The position numbers and the translations under genes are program-made. From contig JAUWAY010000014.1 of the NCBI GenBank assembly GCA_030601845.1, forward strand, positions 1 to 58,087: a DNA stretch of 58,087 bases, read 5' to 3'. Positions 50,661 to 57,942 of the stretch are shown here, one piece after another; within the stretch, counting starts at the first letter, position 1; every line of letters begins with the position of its first letter. Below the pieces are notes generated by a model. The model saw nothing but the letters and a program-made list of their open reading frames with translations, made no database searches and was not told where the DNA came from. Source of the stretch: Phycisphaerae bacterium. GTDB taxonomy: Bacteria > Planctomycetota > Phycisphaerae > Sedimentisphaerales > Anaerobacaceae.

Positions 50661-52100
50661 ATGAGTGGTTTAATAAACCGACGAGAGTTTTTGGGGGTAA
50701 GTGCAGCAGGGGCGGGAGCAGTGCTGCTTGGTGGACAGTTCGGCTGCCAATCCACGATGGTGGGCAAGTGTGAAGAGTGGCTGCCTAAGATGAACGCTGT
50801 AAAAATTTACAAGGTTTATATCGGCAGGACCGGTGGGATTTACCTATCGAGGCCGACAGAGGAAGTCAACAGGTTCGAGAGGTACCTTGGCGAGCTGGAG
50901 CGCAAACTCGGCAATGTCAAGTTCGTGGGCGGTGACTTGATTCCTCCTGCCGAAGCGGCTAAGGTGATTGACAAGCTGGGTGACGCTGACGGCGTGCTTC
51001 TATTTCATCTTTCCGGCCATGGAGGAGGCGCGCCAAAGAAGGCGATGGATCAGCTCGTCGATGTTGGACTGCCCACGGCGGTCTTCTCCCAGCCCTTCAG
51101 TGGGCACGGCTGGATGTATTTTTCTCAGTGGCAGAAAGCCGGCAAGAAGGTCGTTCTGCTGCCGACCAGTGACTGGAGCGAGATTGACCAGGTAGTTGCA
51201 CTGATGCGGGTGGCACCTCGGCTGAGGCAGACGCGCATCATTGTGGTTGGCAGGCCCAAAGGAACGGAGGCCGCCTGTTCTGCCAGGCAGGTCAAGGACC
51301 ACCTGGGGGCGGAGGTAGTCCCAATCAGTAATGAGCAAGTCATCGAGGCCCACAAGGCCGTTGACCTCAAGGCCGCAGAGGCCGAGGCCGATAGATACTG
51401 GATTAGCCAGGCCAAGAAGATCGTAGAGCCCTCCAGGGAAGATATCATCAACTCGGCCCGGCTATACCTGGCGGTAAAGAACATGATGGCCAAGGAAGGA
51501 GCCCAGGCAATCACGAGCTCGCATTGCATGGGGCGACCGGCTAAGGGCTGTCTGACGTTCAGCAAGCTCAACGACCTGGGACTGGTCGGTGCCTGTGAAG
51601 GAGATATGGACTCGACGCTGACAATGCTGATATTCGGCTATGCGTTCGGCGTGCCCGGGTTCATTAGCGACCCGGTCTTCGATACTGCCAGCAATGCGCT
51701 GATTCACTTTCACTGTACGTCAGCAACCAGGATGGACGGTACTGCCGGCAAGCGTCTGCCCTTTACCATCCGGACCCAGAGTGATAGCGAGAGAGGTGTG
51801 TCGTTGGATGTGGAGAATCGCATTGGACAGATAGTTACCTGCGCCAAGTTCATCAACCTCGATACGATGTTAATTTCCACAGGGAGGATATTCAAGATCA
51901 CTCATGACGAGCTCGGCTGCCGCACCCAGTTCTGGACCGAGGTCGCCGATGCGCACAAGATGTTTAATAACTGGGGTGCCGGCATACTCAAAGGCGGAAC
52001 GATGACACTGCTACACCGTGTAGTTTTCTACGGCGAGCATCTGCAGAATATCAAGAACCTGGGCGTCCTGATGGGATTTCAGGTCGTCGAGGAAGGGTAA
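50661..52100 (+). CDS. Tat-exported sugar isomerase-like protein, paralogue 1
   Basis: 479 residues with a twin-arginine-type signal (LINRREFLGVSAAGAGAVLL) and a lipobox-like FGC. The body resembles the L-fucose/L-arabinose isomerase fold: N-terminal alpha/beta part, then GLVGACEGDMDSTLTMLIFGYAFGVPGFISDP with conserved acidic residues, and HFHCTSATRMDG with His. In FucI/AraA such Glu, Asp and His bind Mn. It is a homologue of the gene at 53752-55164 (same start, same order of motifs). Enzyme activity and substrate are unknown. Ribosome site AGGAGTC. Confidence 0.7.
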   Translation: MSGLINRREFLGVSAAGAGAVLLGGQFGCQSTMVGKCEEWLPKMNAVKIYKVYIGRTGGIYLSRPTEEVNRFERYLGELERKLGNVKFVGGDLIPPAEAAKVIDKLGDADGVLLFHLSGHGGGAPKKAMDQLVDVGLPTAVFSQPFSGHGWMYFSQWQKAGKKVVLLPTSDWSEIDQVVALMRVAPRLRQTRIIVVGRPKGTEAACSARQVKDHLGAEVVPISNEQVIEAHKAVDLKAAEAEADRYWISQAKKIVEPSREDIINSARLYLAVKNMMAKEGAQAITSSHCMGRPAKGCLTFSKLNDLGLVGACEGDMDSTLTMLIFGYAFGVPGFISDPVFDTASNALIHFHCTSATRMDGTAGKRLPFTIRTQSDSERGVSLDVENRIGQIVTCAKFINLDTMLISTGRIFKITHDELGCRTQFWTEVADAHKMFNNWGAGILKGGTMTLLHRVVFYGEHLQNIKNLGVLMGFQVVEEG

Positions 52101-52181
52101 CTGCCAAACCGAGTTGACTCTCTGGCCACGTTACCAACACAGTTGAGCAAACACACGCAGTGGCTGAACAATCTGAATAAC

Positions 52182-52206
52182 GCCGGTTTAAGGATTGGAA
52201 ACCGGC
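52182..52206 (+). promoter_or_regulatory. hairpin before the radical SAM gene
   Basis: GCCGGTTT (52182-52189), 9-base loop, AAACCGGC (52199-52206): perfect 8-bp stem, 22 bases before the start codon and not followed by T. May be a partial terminator, an RNA stability element, or act on translation; no ribosome site is visible between it and the ATG. Confidence 0.5.
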
Positions 52207-52228
52207 CGAGAGGCGCGTACATAGAATT

Positions 52229-53524
52229 ATGAAGCCGAAGATACTGCTTGTAAATCCGCCAATCTATGACTTTGCTGCGTATGATTTTTGGCTAAAGCCG
52301 TATGGCTTGCTGAGTATCGCAGGATATCTGCGCAGCAGGGCGGATTTTAAGCTCTTCGATTACCTTGACCGATTGGCGCCTTTGGCAGCGCAGCAAAAAA
52401 ATCTCCAATCCGACCGGTGGGGCCGAGGCAGATTCTACTGTGAAAAAATTCCGCTGCCCGGCTGCCTGTCTGAAATTCCACGGTATTTTCGGCGATTTGG
52501 TTTGCCCCGCGGGATGTTCGAAGATTTCCTGACACAACAAGAACCTTTCGACTTTGTCCTTATCCAGACGACGATGACATACTGGTATCAAGGCATCAGT
52601 GAAGTTATAGAGGACATTCGCAAGGTCTGTTCTGGCGTAAAAATTATATTAGGCGGTAACTACGTGACGCTTTGCGCAAGTCACGCACAGCGATTGGGGG
52701 CGGATTTTTTGGTGCAAGGTACGAACCTTGAGCCGCTCTGGCAATATTTAGCAATCGAGCCGAGCCAAAAGCAGCCGGCATTGTGGGAAGTTTATGAGAA
52801 CTTAAATATTGGTGTCCTGAAACTCAGTGACGGCTGTCCCTTCAATTGCACTTACTGCTCGGTGCCGAAGGTTTATGGCAAGTTTAAGCCGCGGCCGTTG
52901 GAACGCTCTTTGGCTGAATTGCAGATATTAGCAAAACGCGGAGTTAGCAATATAGCTTTCTATGATGATGCCTTGTTGTTTGAGCCGGAAAAAGTTTTGA
53001 TGCCGTTCTTGGAAGGGTCATTAAAACGAAATATAAACGTGAACTTCCACAGCCCAAATGGCCTTAATGCTCGTTTTGTCAGCAAAGAAGCAGCTGAGCT
53101 GATGGTGCGGGCAGGATTCAAAACTTTCTACCTTGGTTTTGAGAGCGTATCTTTACAGTGGCAAAAGCAAACCGGCTCGAAAGTTTCTTCCGGTGAACTT
53201 GCACAGGCGGTCGAGCATCTAATTTCAGCAGGCGCCCAGCTTCAGAATATCACAGCGTATCAAATCCTCGGCCATCCTTATGGTGACATTGGTGAGCTTG
53301 AGGTCTCGATGCGTTTTGTAAACCGGCTGGGCATTCGTGGGATGTTAGCGGATTTCTCGCCGATTCCCGGAACGCCTGATGGCCAGTATTGCCGGAGATG
53401 GGTGGATATGGATGAGCCGTTGTTCCACAACAAAACCGCCTTTCCGATTATCCTGCTCGGCTTCGACCAAGTAAACCGCCTAAAAAACCTCCAGCGGAAA
53501 TTGAATCGTTCTTTGCTTAAGTAA
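52229..53524 (+). CDS. B12-binding domain radical SAM protein
   Basis: 431 residues. The N-terminal half resembles the cobalamin-binding domain (ILLVNPPIYDFAAYDFWLKPYGLL, KIILGGNYVTLCA), and the radical SAM core begins at KLSDGCPFNCTYCSVPK (Cys about 203, 207, 210). ISPIPGTPDG near the end is common in B12-radical SAM proteins. Such enzymes often act as methyltransferases or ring-contracting enzymes; the substrate is unknown. It sits between the two isomerase-like paralogues, in the same direction. Confidence 0.85.
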   Translation: MKPKILLVNPPIYDFAAYDFWLKPYGLLSIAGYLRSRADFKLFDYLDRLAPLAAQQKNLQSDRWGRGRFYCEKIPLPGCLSEIPRYFRRFGLPRGMFEDFLTQQEPFDFVLIQTTMTYWYQGISEVIEDIRKVCSGVKIILGGNYVTLCASHAQRLGADFLVQGTNLEPLWQYLAIEPSQKQPALWEVYENLNIGVLKLSDGCPFNCTYCSVPKVYGKFKPRPLERSLAELQILAKRGVSNIAFYDDALLFEPEKVLMPFLEGSLKRNINVNFHSPNGLNARFVSKEAAELMVRAGFKTFYLGFESVSLQWQKQTGSKVSSGELAQAVEHLISAGAQLQNITAYQILGHPYGDIGELEVSMRFVNRLGIRGMLADFSPIPGTPDGQYCRRWVDMDEPLFHNKTAFPIILLGFDQVNRLKNLQRKLNRSLLK

Positions 53525-53561
53525 CCAGAGCATTTTGGTTTTGTACTTCTTGGAATAAAAA

Positions 53562-53590
53562 TTGACAGTAGCAACAAGGTACGCTATCTT
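53562..53590 (+). promoter_or_regulatory. promoter of the second isomerase-like gene
   Basis: Perfect TTGACA (53562-53567), 17-base spacer, TATCTT (53585-53590). Around it the sequence matches that at 50331-50370 (GCAACAAG, TTACAA, AACGA words). Confidence 0.65.
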
Positions 53591-53751
53591 ACAATAGAAA
53601 CGAACAGATGTTTCAATGCCAGGTTTGTGATTCAGTCAACCAAAACATCCAGACCGACGAGGGCCTGGAGAGTTAGAAATCAAAGAAAAGCTCAGCGGCA
53701 TAGCTAAGCAAAGGTCGTTCGGGGAATCGCCGTTTATTAAGGAGTCAAATT

Positions 53752-55164
53752 ATGAGTGATTTAATGAATCGACGAGAGTTTTTAGGTGCAAGCACAGCCG
53801 GAGTGGCACTGCTGGCCGGACGATTAGGTAGTAGTGTCGTGATGGCTGGCGAAGGTACAGAATGGCCGCCCAAGTTGCGTACCGTAAAGATTCGCAAGGT
53901 CTATCTGGCAAAACCTGTCCCGACCTGGCCCAAGCCGGACCTCGACATTCCTGCGGAGATTGCCCGGCTGGAGAAACACCTGGCCGATGCGGAGCACCAG
54001 CTTGGCGATGTTAAGTTTGTCGGCGGTGAGTTGCTGAGGATAGCGGCTGACGCAGAAAAATTAGCCGCCAACATCGGCAATGTCAACGGAGTATTGGTCT
54101 TCAATCTTACTTCGACAGTGGGACACCTGTTAGCCCGAATTGTCGATGTAGGTTTGCCAACAGCCCTATTCTCCCAGCCGTACAGTGGGCACGACTGGTC
54201 GCAGGTTGCTTCCATGCAGAAAGATGGTAAAAAAGTCATAGTCTTAGCCACGAGTGATTACGGCGAAATCGCCGAGGCAGCGGCGCTGATGCAGGTGCCT
54301 GCCCGGCTTCGGCAGACGCGGATTATTTACATCCAAAACGGCGGAATGGGGACCAAAAGGGCAAAGGAATTCAAAGATAAGCTGGGCGTCGAGGTCATTT
54401 CTGTTAACCACCACCAGCTCAACGAAGCGTACCAAGCGGTAGACAAGAAAGCTGCCGAAGCTGAGGCTGAGCTATGGATTCGCAACGCACAGAAGACCAT
54501 CGAGCCTACCCGCGAAGAAATCATTAAGTCCTCGCGCCTATACTTAGCAATGAAGCAGATTATGCAGCAGGAACAAGCTAGGGCGATCACCATCAGTTGT
54601 CTTGGACTGTTTAGACAAAAGAATCTGCCGGCCTATCCGTGTCTGGGCTTCTGCAAGCTAAACGACCTCGGTTTGGTCGGGGCATGTGAGGCAGATATGA
54701 ATTCGACCGTAACGATGCTCATGTTCGGGTATGCTTTCGGGATCCCGGGCTTTATCAGCGACCCGGTCATCGATACAGCAACCAACACGGTCATCCACGC
54801 TCACTGTGTCTCAGCGACAAAGATGGATGGCCCATTTGGACCGCAATGTCCATACATCATTCGTAGCCACATGGAGGACAACAAGGGTGCGTCCCTACAG
54901 GTCAAGCACCGTGTGGGGCAGGTGATTACAGCGGCGAAGCTGGTTAACCTTGACACGATGCTGATTTCAACCGGCAAAATAACCGGCAATCCTGATGTAG
55001 ACCGTGGCTGTCGAACGAAAATTACCACTAAGGTAGTAGACGCTCGCAAAATTCTCGATAACTATACCAGCGGGCTACACCGTGTGATATTCTATGGCGA
55101 TAGAGTGCAGAGCATCAAACACCTGGCGGCGCTGATGGGACTGAAGGTCGTTGAGGAAGGGTGA
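53752..55164 (+). CDS. Tat-exported sugar isomerase-like protein, paralogue 2
   Basis: 470 residues, paralogue of the protein at 50661-52100. The start (MSDLMNRREFLGASTAGVAL), GDVKFVGGELL, LGLVGACEADMNSTVTML and AHCVSATKMDG appear in the same order, and the end LMGLKVVEEG is almost identical. The lipobox Cys of the first copy is replaced here (RLGSSVVMA), so this copy is probably free after Tat cleavage while the first may be lipid-anchored. The isomerase-type acidic and His residues are kept in both. Function unknown. Confidence 0.7.
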   Translation: MSDLMNRREFLGASTAGVALLAGRLGSSVVMAGEGTEWPPKLRTVKIRKVYLAKPVPTWPKPDLDIPAEIARLEKHLADAEHQLGDVKFVGGELLRIAADAEKLAANIGNVNGVLVFNLTSTVGHLLARIVDVGLPTALFSQPYSGHDWSQVASMQKDGKKVIVLATSDYGEIAEAAALMQVPARLRQTRIIYIQNGGMGTKRAKEFKDKLGVEVISVNHHQLNEAYQAVDKKAAEAEAELWIRNAQKTIEPTREEIIKSSRLYLAMKQIMQQEQARAITISCLGLFRQKNLPAYPCLGFCKLNDLGLVGACEADMNSTVTMLMFGYAFGIPGFISDPVIDTATNTVIHAHCVSATKMDGPFGPQCPYIIRSHMEDNKGASLQVKHRVGQVITAAKLVNLDTMLISTGKITGNPDVDRGCRTKITTKVVDARKILDNYTSGLHRVIFYGDRVQSIKHLAALMGLKVVEEG

Positions 55165-55264
55165 TCGCTAAACCAAAGCGAGACACTCGCCGAGCCTGCA
55201 AGACCATCTCAACTGTAAAAAACAGATTGCCAGCTGTTGCGGCGAGCAGTATGTTTGCTGGCAT

Positions 55265-55293
55265 TTGATTTTTCCATACAAATTCTGTATATT
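55265..55293 (+). promoter_or_regulatory. promoter of the uORF-miaB transcript
   Basis: TTGATT (55265-55270), 17-base spacer, TATATT (55288-55293). Transcription would start near 55300, almost on the ATG of the upstream ORF at 55303, so the message may be leaderless. Confidence 0.6.
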
Positions 55294-55302
55294 TATCTAT
55301 TT

Positions 55303-55410
55303 ATGAGCGCTCAAAACGTGCATATTAAAAGCTTTGGATGCCCCCACTGTTTTGCATTGGCAAAACAAGACGTGGGGGCACCCATGTTTAGGTTTGGAGA
55401 AATACAATGA
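55303..55410 (+). CDS. 35-codon upstream ORF with FGCPHC motif, overlapping miaB
   Basis: A small ORF starting MSAQNVHIKSFGCPHCFALA and ending APMFRFGEIQ. Its stop TGA overlaps the miaB ATG (ATGA, 55407-55410). It has two cysteines in CPHC. VHIKSFGC resembles the MiaB N-terminus (V-x-x-x-T/S-x-G-C-Q-M-N), so it may be a decayed first copy of that segment, or a leader peptide. It has no ribosome site but lies right at the predicted transcript start. The sequence also makes two hairpins. Whether it is translated cannot be told from sequence. Confidence 0.4.
   Translation: MSAQNVHIKSFGCPHCFALAKQDVGAPMFRFGEIQ
55339..55380 (+). promoter_or_regulatory. hairpin 1 of the miaB leader
   Basis: TGCCCCCAC + TGTTTTGC (55339-55355), loop ATTG, GCAAAACA (55360-55367), a 4-base bulge AGAC, GTGGGGGCA (55372-55380). 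All 17 pairs are Watson-Crick. Lies inside the upstream ORF. Confidence 0.85.
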
Positions 55411-55435
55411 GAGTATTTCTCCAAACCTATGGGTG
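55379..55435 (+). promoter_or_regulatory. hairpin 2 of the miaB leader, burying the ribosome site
   Basis: CACCCAT (55379-55385), bulge GTTT, AGGTTTGGAGAAATAC (55390-55405), loop AATGAGA, GTATTTCTCCAAACCT (55413-55428), ATGGGTG (55429-55435). All 23 pairs are Watson-Crick. The ribosome site GGAG (55396-55399) is in the 5' arm; the miaB ATG is in the loop; the 3' arm is the conserved coding start of MiaB. Folding would hide the ribosome site. Confidence 0.85.
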
Positions 55436-56870
55436 TCAGATGAATAAGCTCGACACGGCTCTGGTAACCGCCGCGCTTAAAGAAGGGGGGTTTAGTTTGA
55501 CCGACAGGGCCAAAGAAGCTGATGTTGTTTTGATAAATACCTGCTCGGTCCGTGAGCACGCGGAACAGCGGGTTCTTTCACATCTCGGGCATTTAAAACA
55601 CATTAAAAAGAATCGACCGGATATGGTAGTTGGTGTCATCGGCTGTATGGCGCAGCGGCTTGGGAGTCGGCTGCTTGAACACGAGACGGTTGATATAGTT
55701 TGTGGGCCGGCACAGATACCGCAAATAACCGAGCTTGTGACAAAAGCACTGCAACAACAGAGCCCCAAGCGTAAGCGCGGGGTCCTGGCAGTAACGAAAG
55801 AAATCCGTAAGGGAACGTCTGACAATCAAGCGCAGGCACTCGAGGAATTTGAATCTGCTTATGGCATCGAGGACAGGCAAATACCAGGCCAGGCGTTTGT
55901 TCGGGCGATGCGGGGCTGTGATAAGTTCTGTTCGTATTGTGTTGTGCCTTTCGTGCGGGGGCCGGAAGTATGTCGCGCTCCTGAAGCAATAATAGAGCAG
56001 ATAAGGGGATTGGCAGACCAGGGGGTAAAACAGGTTACTCTGCTTGGCCAGACGGTAAATTCATATAGATACAGAGCCGGTGAGAAAACGTATTGCCTGG
56101 CGGATTTACTTTACCTTGCAGGTAATGTTAAAGGAGTTGAATGGATACGATTTATTACAAGTTATCCATCTGGAGAGTTCTTCGATGAGATTTTGCGAGC
56201 TGTGGCTGACTTGCCGAAGGCCTGTCCCTATCTGCATATACCTGCACAGAGCGGCTCGGACAAAATCCTGCGTGCTATGAATCGCCACTATAGCGCTGGT
56301 TGGTATTTAGAGCTTCTGGATAAGGCCAGAGCGACTGTGCAGGGCATTGCGATTGCAGGCGATTTTATAGTTGGCTTTCCCGGGGAAACCGAGGACGATT
56401 TTCAGGCGACGGTTGAGCTGGTTAAAAAGGCGAAATATAAAAACGCTTTCATTTTCAAATATTCGCCTCGGTTGGGGACGAGTGCCGACAAAAAATTGCA
56501 AGACAATGTCCCCCTGGAAGTCAAGAAAAGGCGAAATACGGAGCTGCTCCGCGTGCAGGAAAAAATAAGTGGTGAACTAAGCCGGGTCTTCCTGGGTAGA
56601 GAGGTGAAAGTTCTGGTCGAAGGATTAAGTAAAAAGCCGCATTTAGACTCCGCCGACCCGCCTTCGCGGGGACATAGCCTGCTTCGGCGAGGCGAAGGCC
56701 CGCCGTGCCAGCGCCCCGTCGCGGCAGGAGGCGGTTACCCGCAATTGGTCGGCAGGACTGCAACGGATTATATAGTAGTCTTTAATGGCCCGGTATCTCT
56801 GGCCGGGGGGGTTGCAAAAATAAAAATAACGAAGACCAGCCCGCTCACGCTGTTCGGCCGGCTCCAATGA
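55407..56870 (+). CDS. miaB: tRNA ms2i6A37 methylthiotransferase
   Basis: 487-residue radical SAM enzyme that adds methylthio groups to i6A37 of tRNA. The auxiliary cluster cysteines are Cys10 (TYGCQMN), Cys46 (INTCSVRE) and Cys80 (VIGCMAQ); the radical cluster is Cys171/175/178 (GCDKFCSYC). A TRAM domain ends the protein (QLVGRTATDYIVVFNGP). Two parts are not expected: SPKRKRG (119-125), coded by a palindrome, and about residues 412-437 (HLDSADPPSRGHSLLRRGEG...), coded by a repeat-rich insert in the TRAM region. The start matches the family N-terminus. The GGAG ribosome site is in a hairpin. Confidence 0.95.
   Translation: MRVFLQTYGCQMNKLDTALVTAALKEGGFSLTDRAKEADVVLINTCSVREHAEQRVLSHLGHLKHIKKNRPDMVVGVIGCMAQRLGSRLLEHETVDIVCGPAQIPQITELVTKALQQQSPKRKRGVLAVTKEIRKGTSDNQAQALEEFESAYGIEDRQIPGQAFVRAMRGCDKFCSYCVVPFVRGPEVCRAPEAIIEQIRGLADQGVKQVTLLGQTVNSYRYRAGEKTYCLADLLYLAGNVKGVEWIRFITSYPSGEFFDEILRAVADLPKACPYLHIPAQSGSDKILRAMNRHYSAGWYLELLDKARATVQGIAIAGDFIVGFPGETEDDFQATVELVKKAKYKNAFIFKYSPRLGTSADKKLQDNVPLEVKKRRNTELLRVQEKISGELSRVFLGREVKVLVEGLSKKPHLDSADPPSRGHSLLRRGEGPPCQRPVAAGGGYPQLVGRTATDYIVVFNGPVSLAGGVAKIKITKTSPLTLFGRLQ
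55761..55783. repeat. palindromic element 1 inside miaB
   Basis: CCCC-AA-GCG-TAAG-CGC-GGGG at 55763-55782, flanked by AG and T. Similar to the intergenic element at 19834-19856. Codes Ser-Pro-Lys-Arg-Lys-Arg-Gly in a loop ahead of the radical SAM domain. Confidence 0.65.
56646..56740. repeat. repeat-rich insert 2 inside miaB
   Basis: Contains GACTCCGCCGA (56646-56656) and CCGCCTTCGC (56658-56667), both also present in the purQ insert, plus an inverted repeat CCTTCGC (56661-56667)/GCGAAGG (56692-56698). It codes about 26 extra residues between the end of the methyltransferase and the QLVGRT part of the TRAM domain, without breaking the frame. Confidence 0.7.
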
Positions 56871-56881
56871 ATAAACCGCAA

Positions 56882-57942
56882 TCACTTTGCGAACAAGACG
56901 AAAGGCATCTGAACGACGCAGAAATAGCCAAATACTAAAAAGGCAATAATCAATCCGACGGCGAATATCCAGTTCGGCTTGAGTATCCGGGCGGCCTTAG
57001 CACTGAGCAGCCTCGGCATCACGATGAAAAGTCCGATGGCCACCAAGATGGCCTGCAGCGGCGTCAGGAGCAGGCCCTCAAAAATCGCGGTTACTTTGAC
57101 CAGAACCACAGGATTTTTCTCGAAGAAAAAGACGATGACCATATTCGTACATAAAAAGAACAACAGGAAGAACCTGAACTGCTTCTTCCAGGAGTACTGC
57201 TTTGCAACGTTGGGTATGCAGATTCTAAAAGAATCGGCCAATAGTCTTGGCCAGCCCGCCAACTGTCCGGTGTTCGTCGAAATCAGCGCGGCAGTTCCGG
57301 CCAGTATAAAGAGAAATCCGCCCACAGGGCCCCACTTGTCGGCGAACACCTTCGAGAGAGTGAAGGCAACCTCATTGCTTTCCGGCGCCAGGTGCTTCGG
57401 CCCCAGGACTCCTGCACCTGCAATAAAGAACGCACCGGTAACCACGATTCCTATAACCACAGCCAGGGTCGCATCGACATAAAGCACGCGGCACCAGCCC
57501 TTAATCTTTTCCGCGGCCTCGCGGCTCATCCCCCGCAGGCTCGATACATCGGCAGGCCTGCCGTAGCCTCTGCCGGCGGCGGCCCCATAGCCGGCACCGA
57601 GCACCCAGTATGTGTACCACACCTGGCTCGCAAAGCCACCAGCCCCCCAGCCCAGAAGCGGCAGAATCTCTTTCCAGGGGTTGTCGCTGACCTTTTCCAT
57701 GGAGGCCGCCCATTGCGGGACCTCGGGGACACCGAAGCTAAGACTGCGTAGAAATTCTCCAAAGCCCGGAAAAAGGTCCGGAAAGACGTGCCCGGCAACG
57801 TAAATAACGCCCAGGACGATGATGAGGACGAAAACGCTCATTACGATTTTTAAGACGTCGAATGTACCGGACCAGGCAACCGCCAGTGCGAAGATTGTAA
57901 CCAGACATACGGCCAACTTTGGGTCGATTGGGACCATGCTGC
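56882..57942 (-). pseudogene. Nramp-family divalent metal transporter, N-terminus removed by an IS element
   Basis: About 353 codons of an Nramp/SLC11-like membrane protein: TM segments such as VFVLIIVLGVIYVAGHVF, YVDATLAVVIGIVVTGAFFIAGAGVL, WGPVGGFLFILAGTAALIST, LLTPLQAILVAIGLFIVMPRL and a GGFASQVWYTYWVL loop. The usual first 5 or so TM helices (about 200 residues) with the first metal-binding motif are absent. Upstream the frame runs into the end of an IS3-like element. The residual frame can start at the MVPIDPKL methionine but cannot make a full transporter. It is 11 bases after miaB, convergent. Confidence 0.75.
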
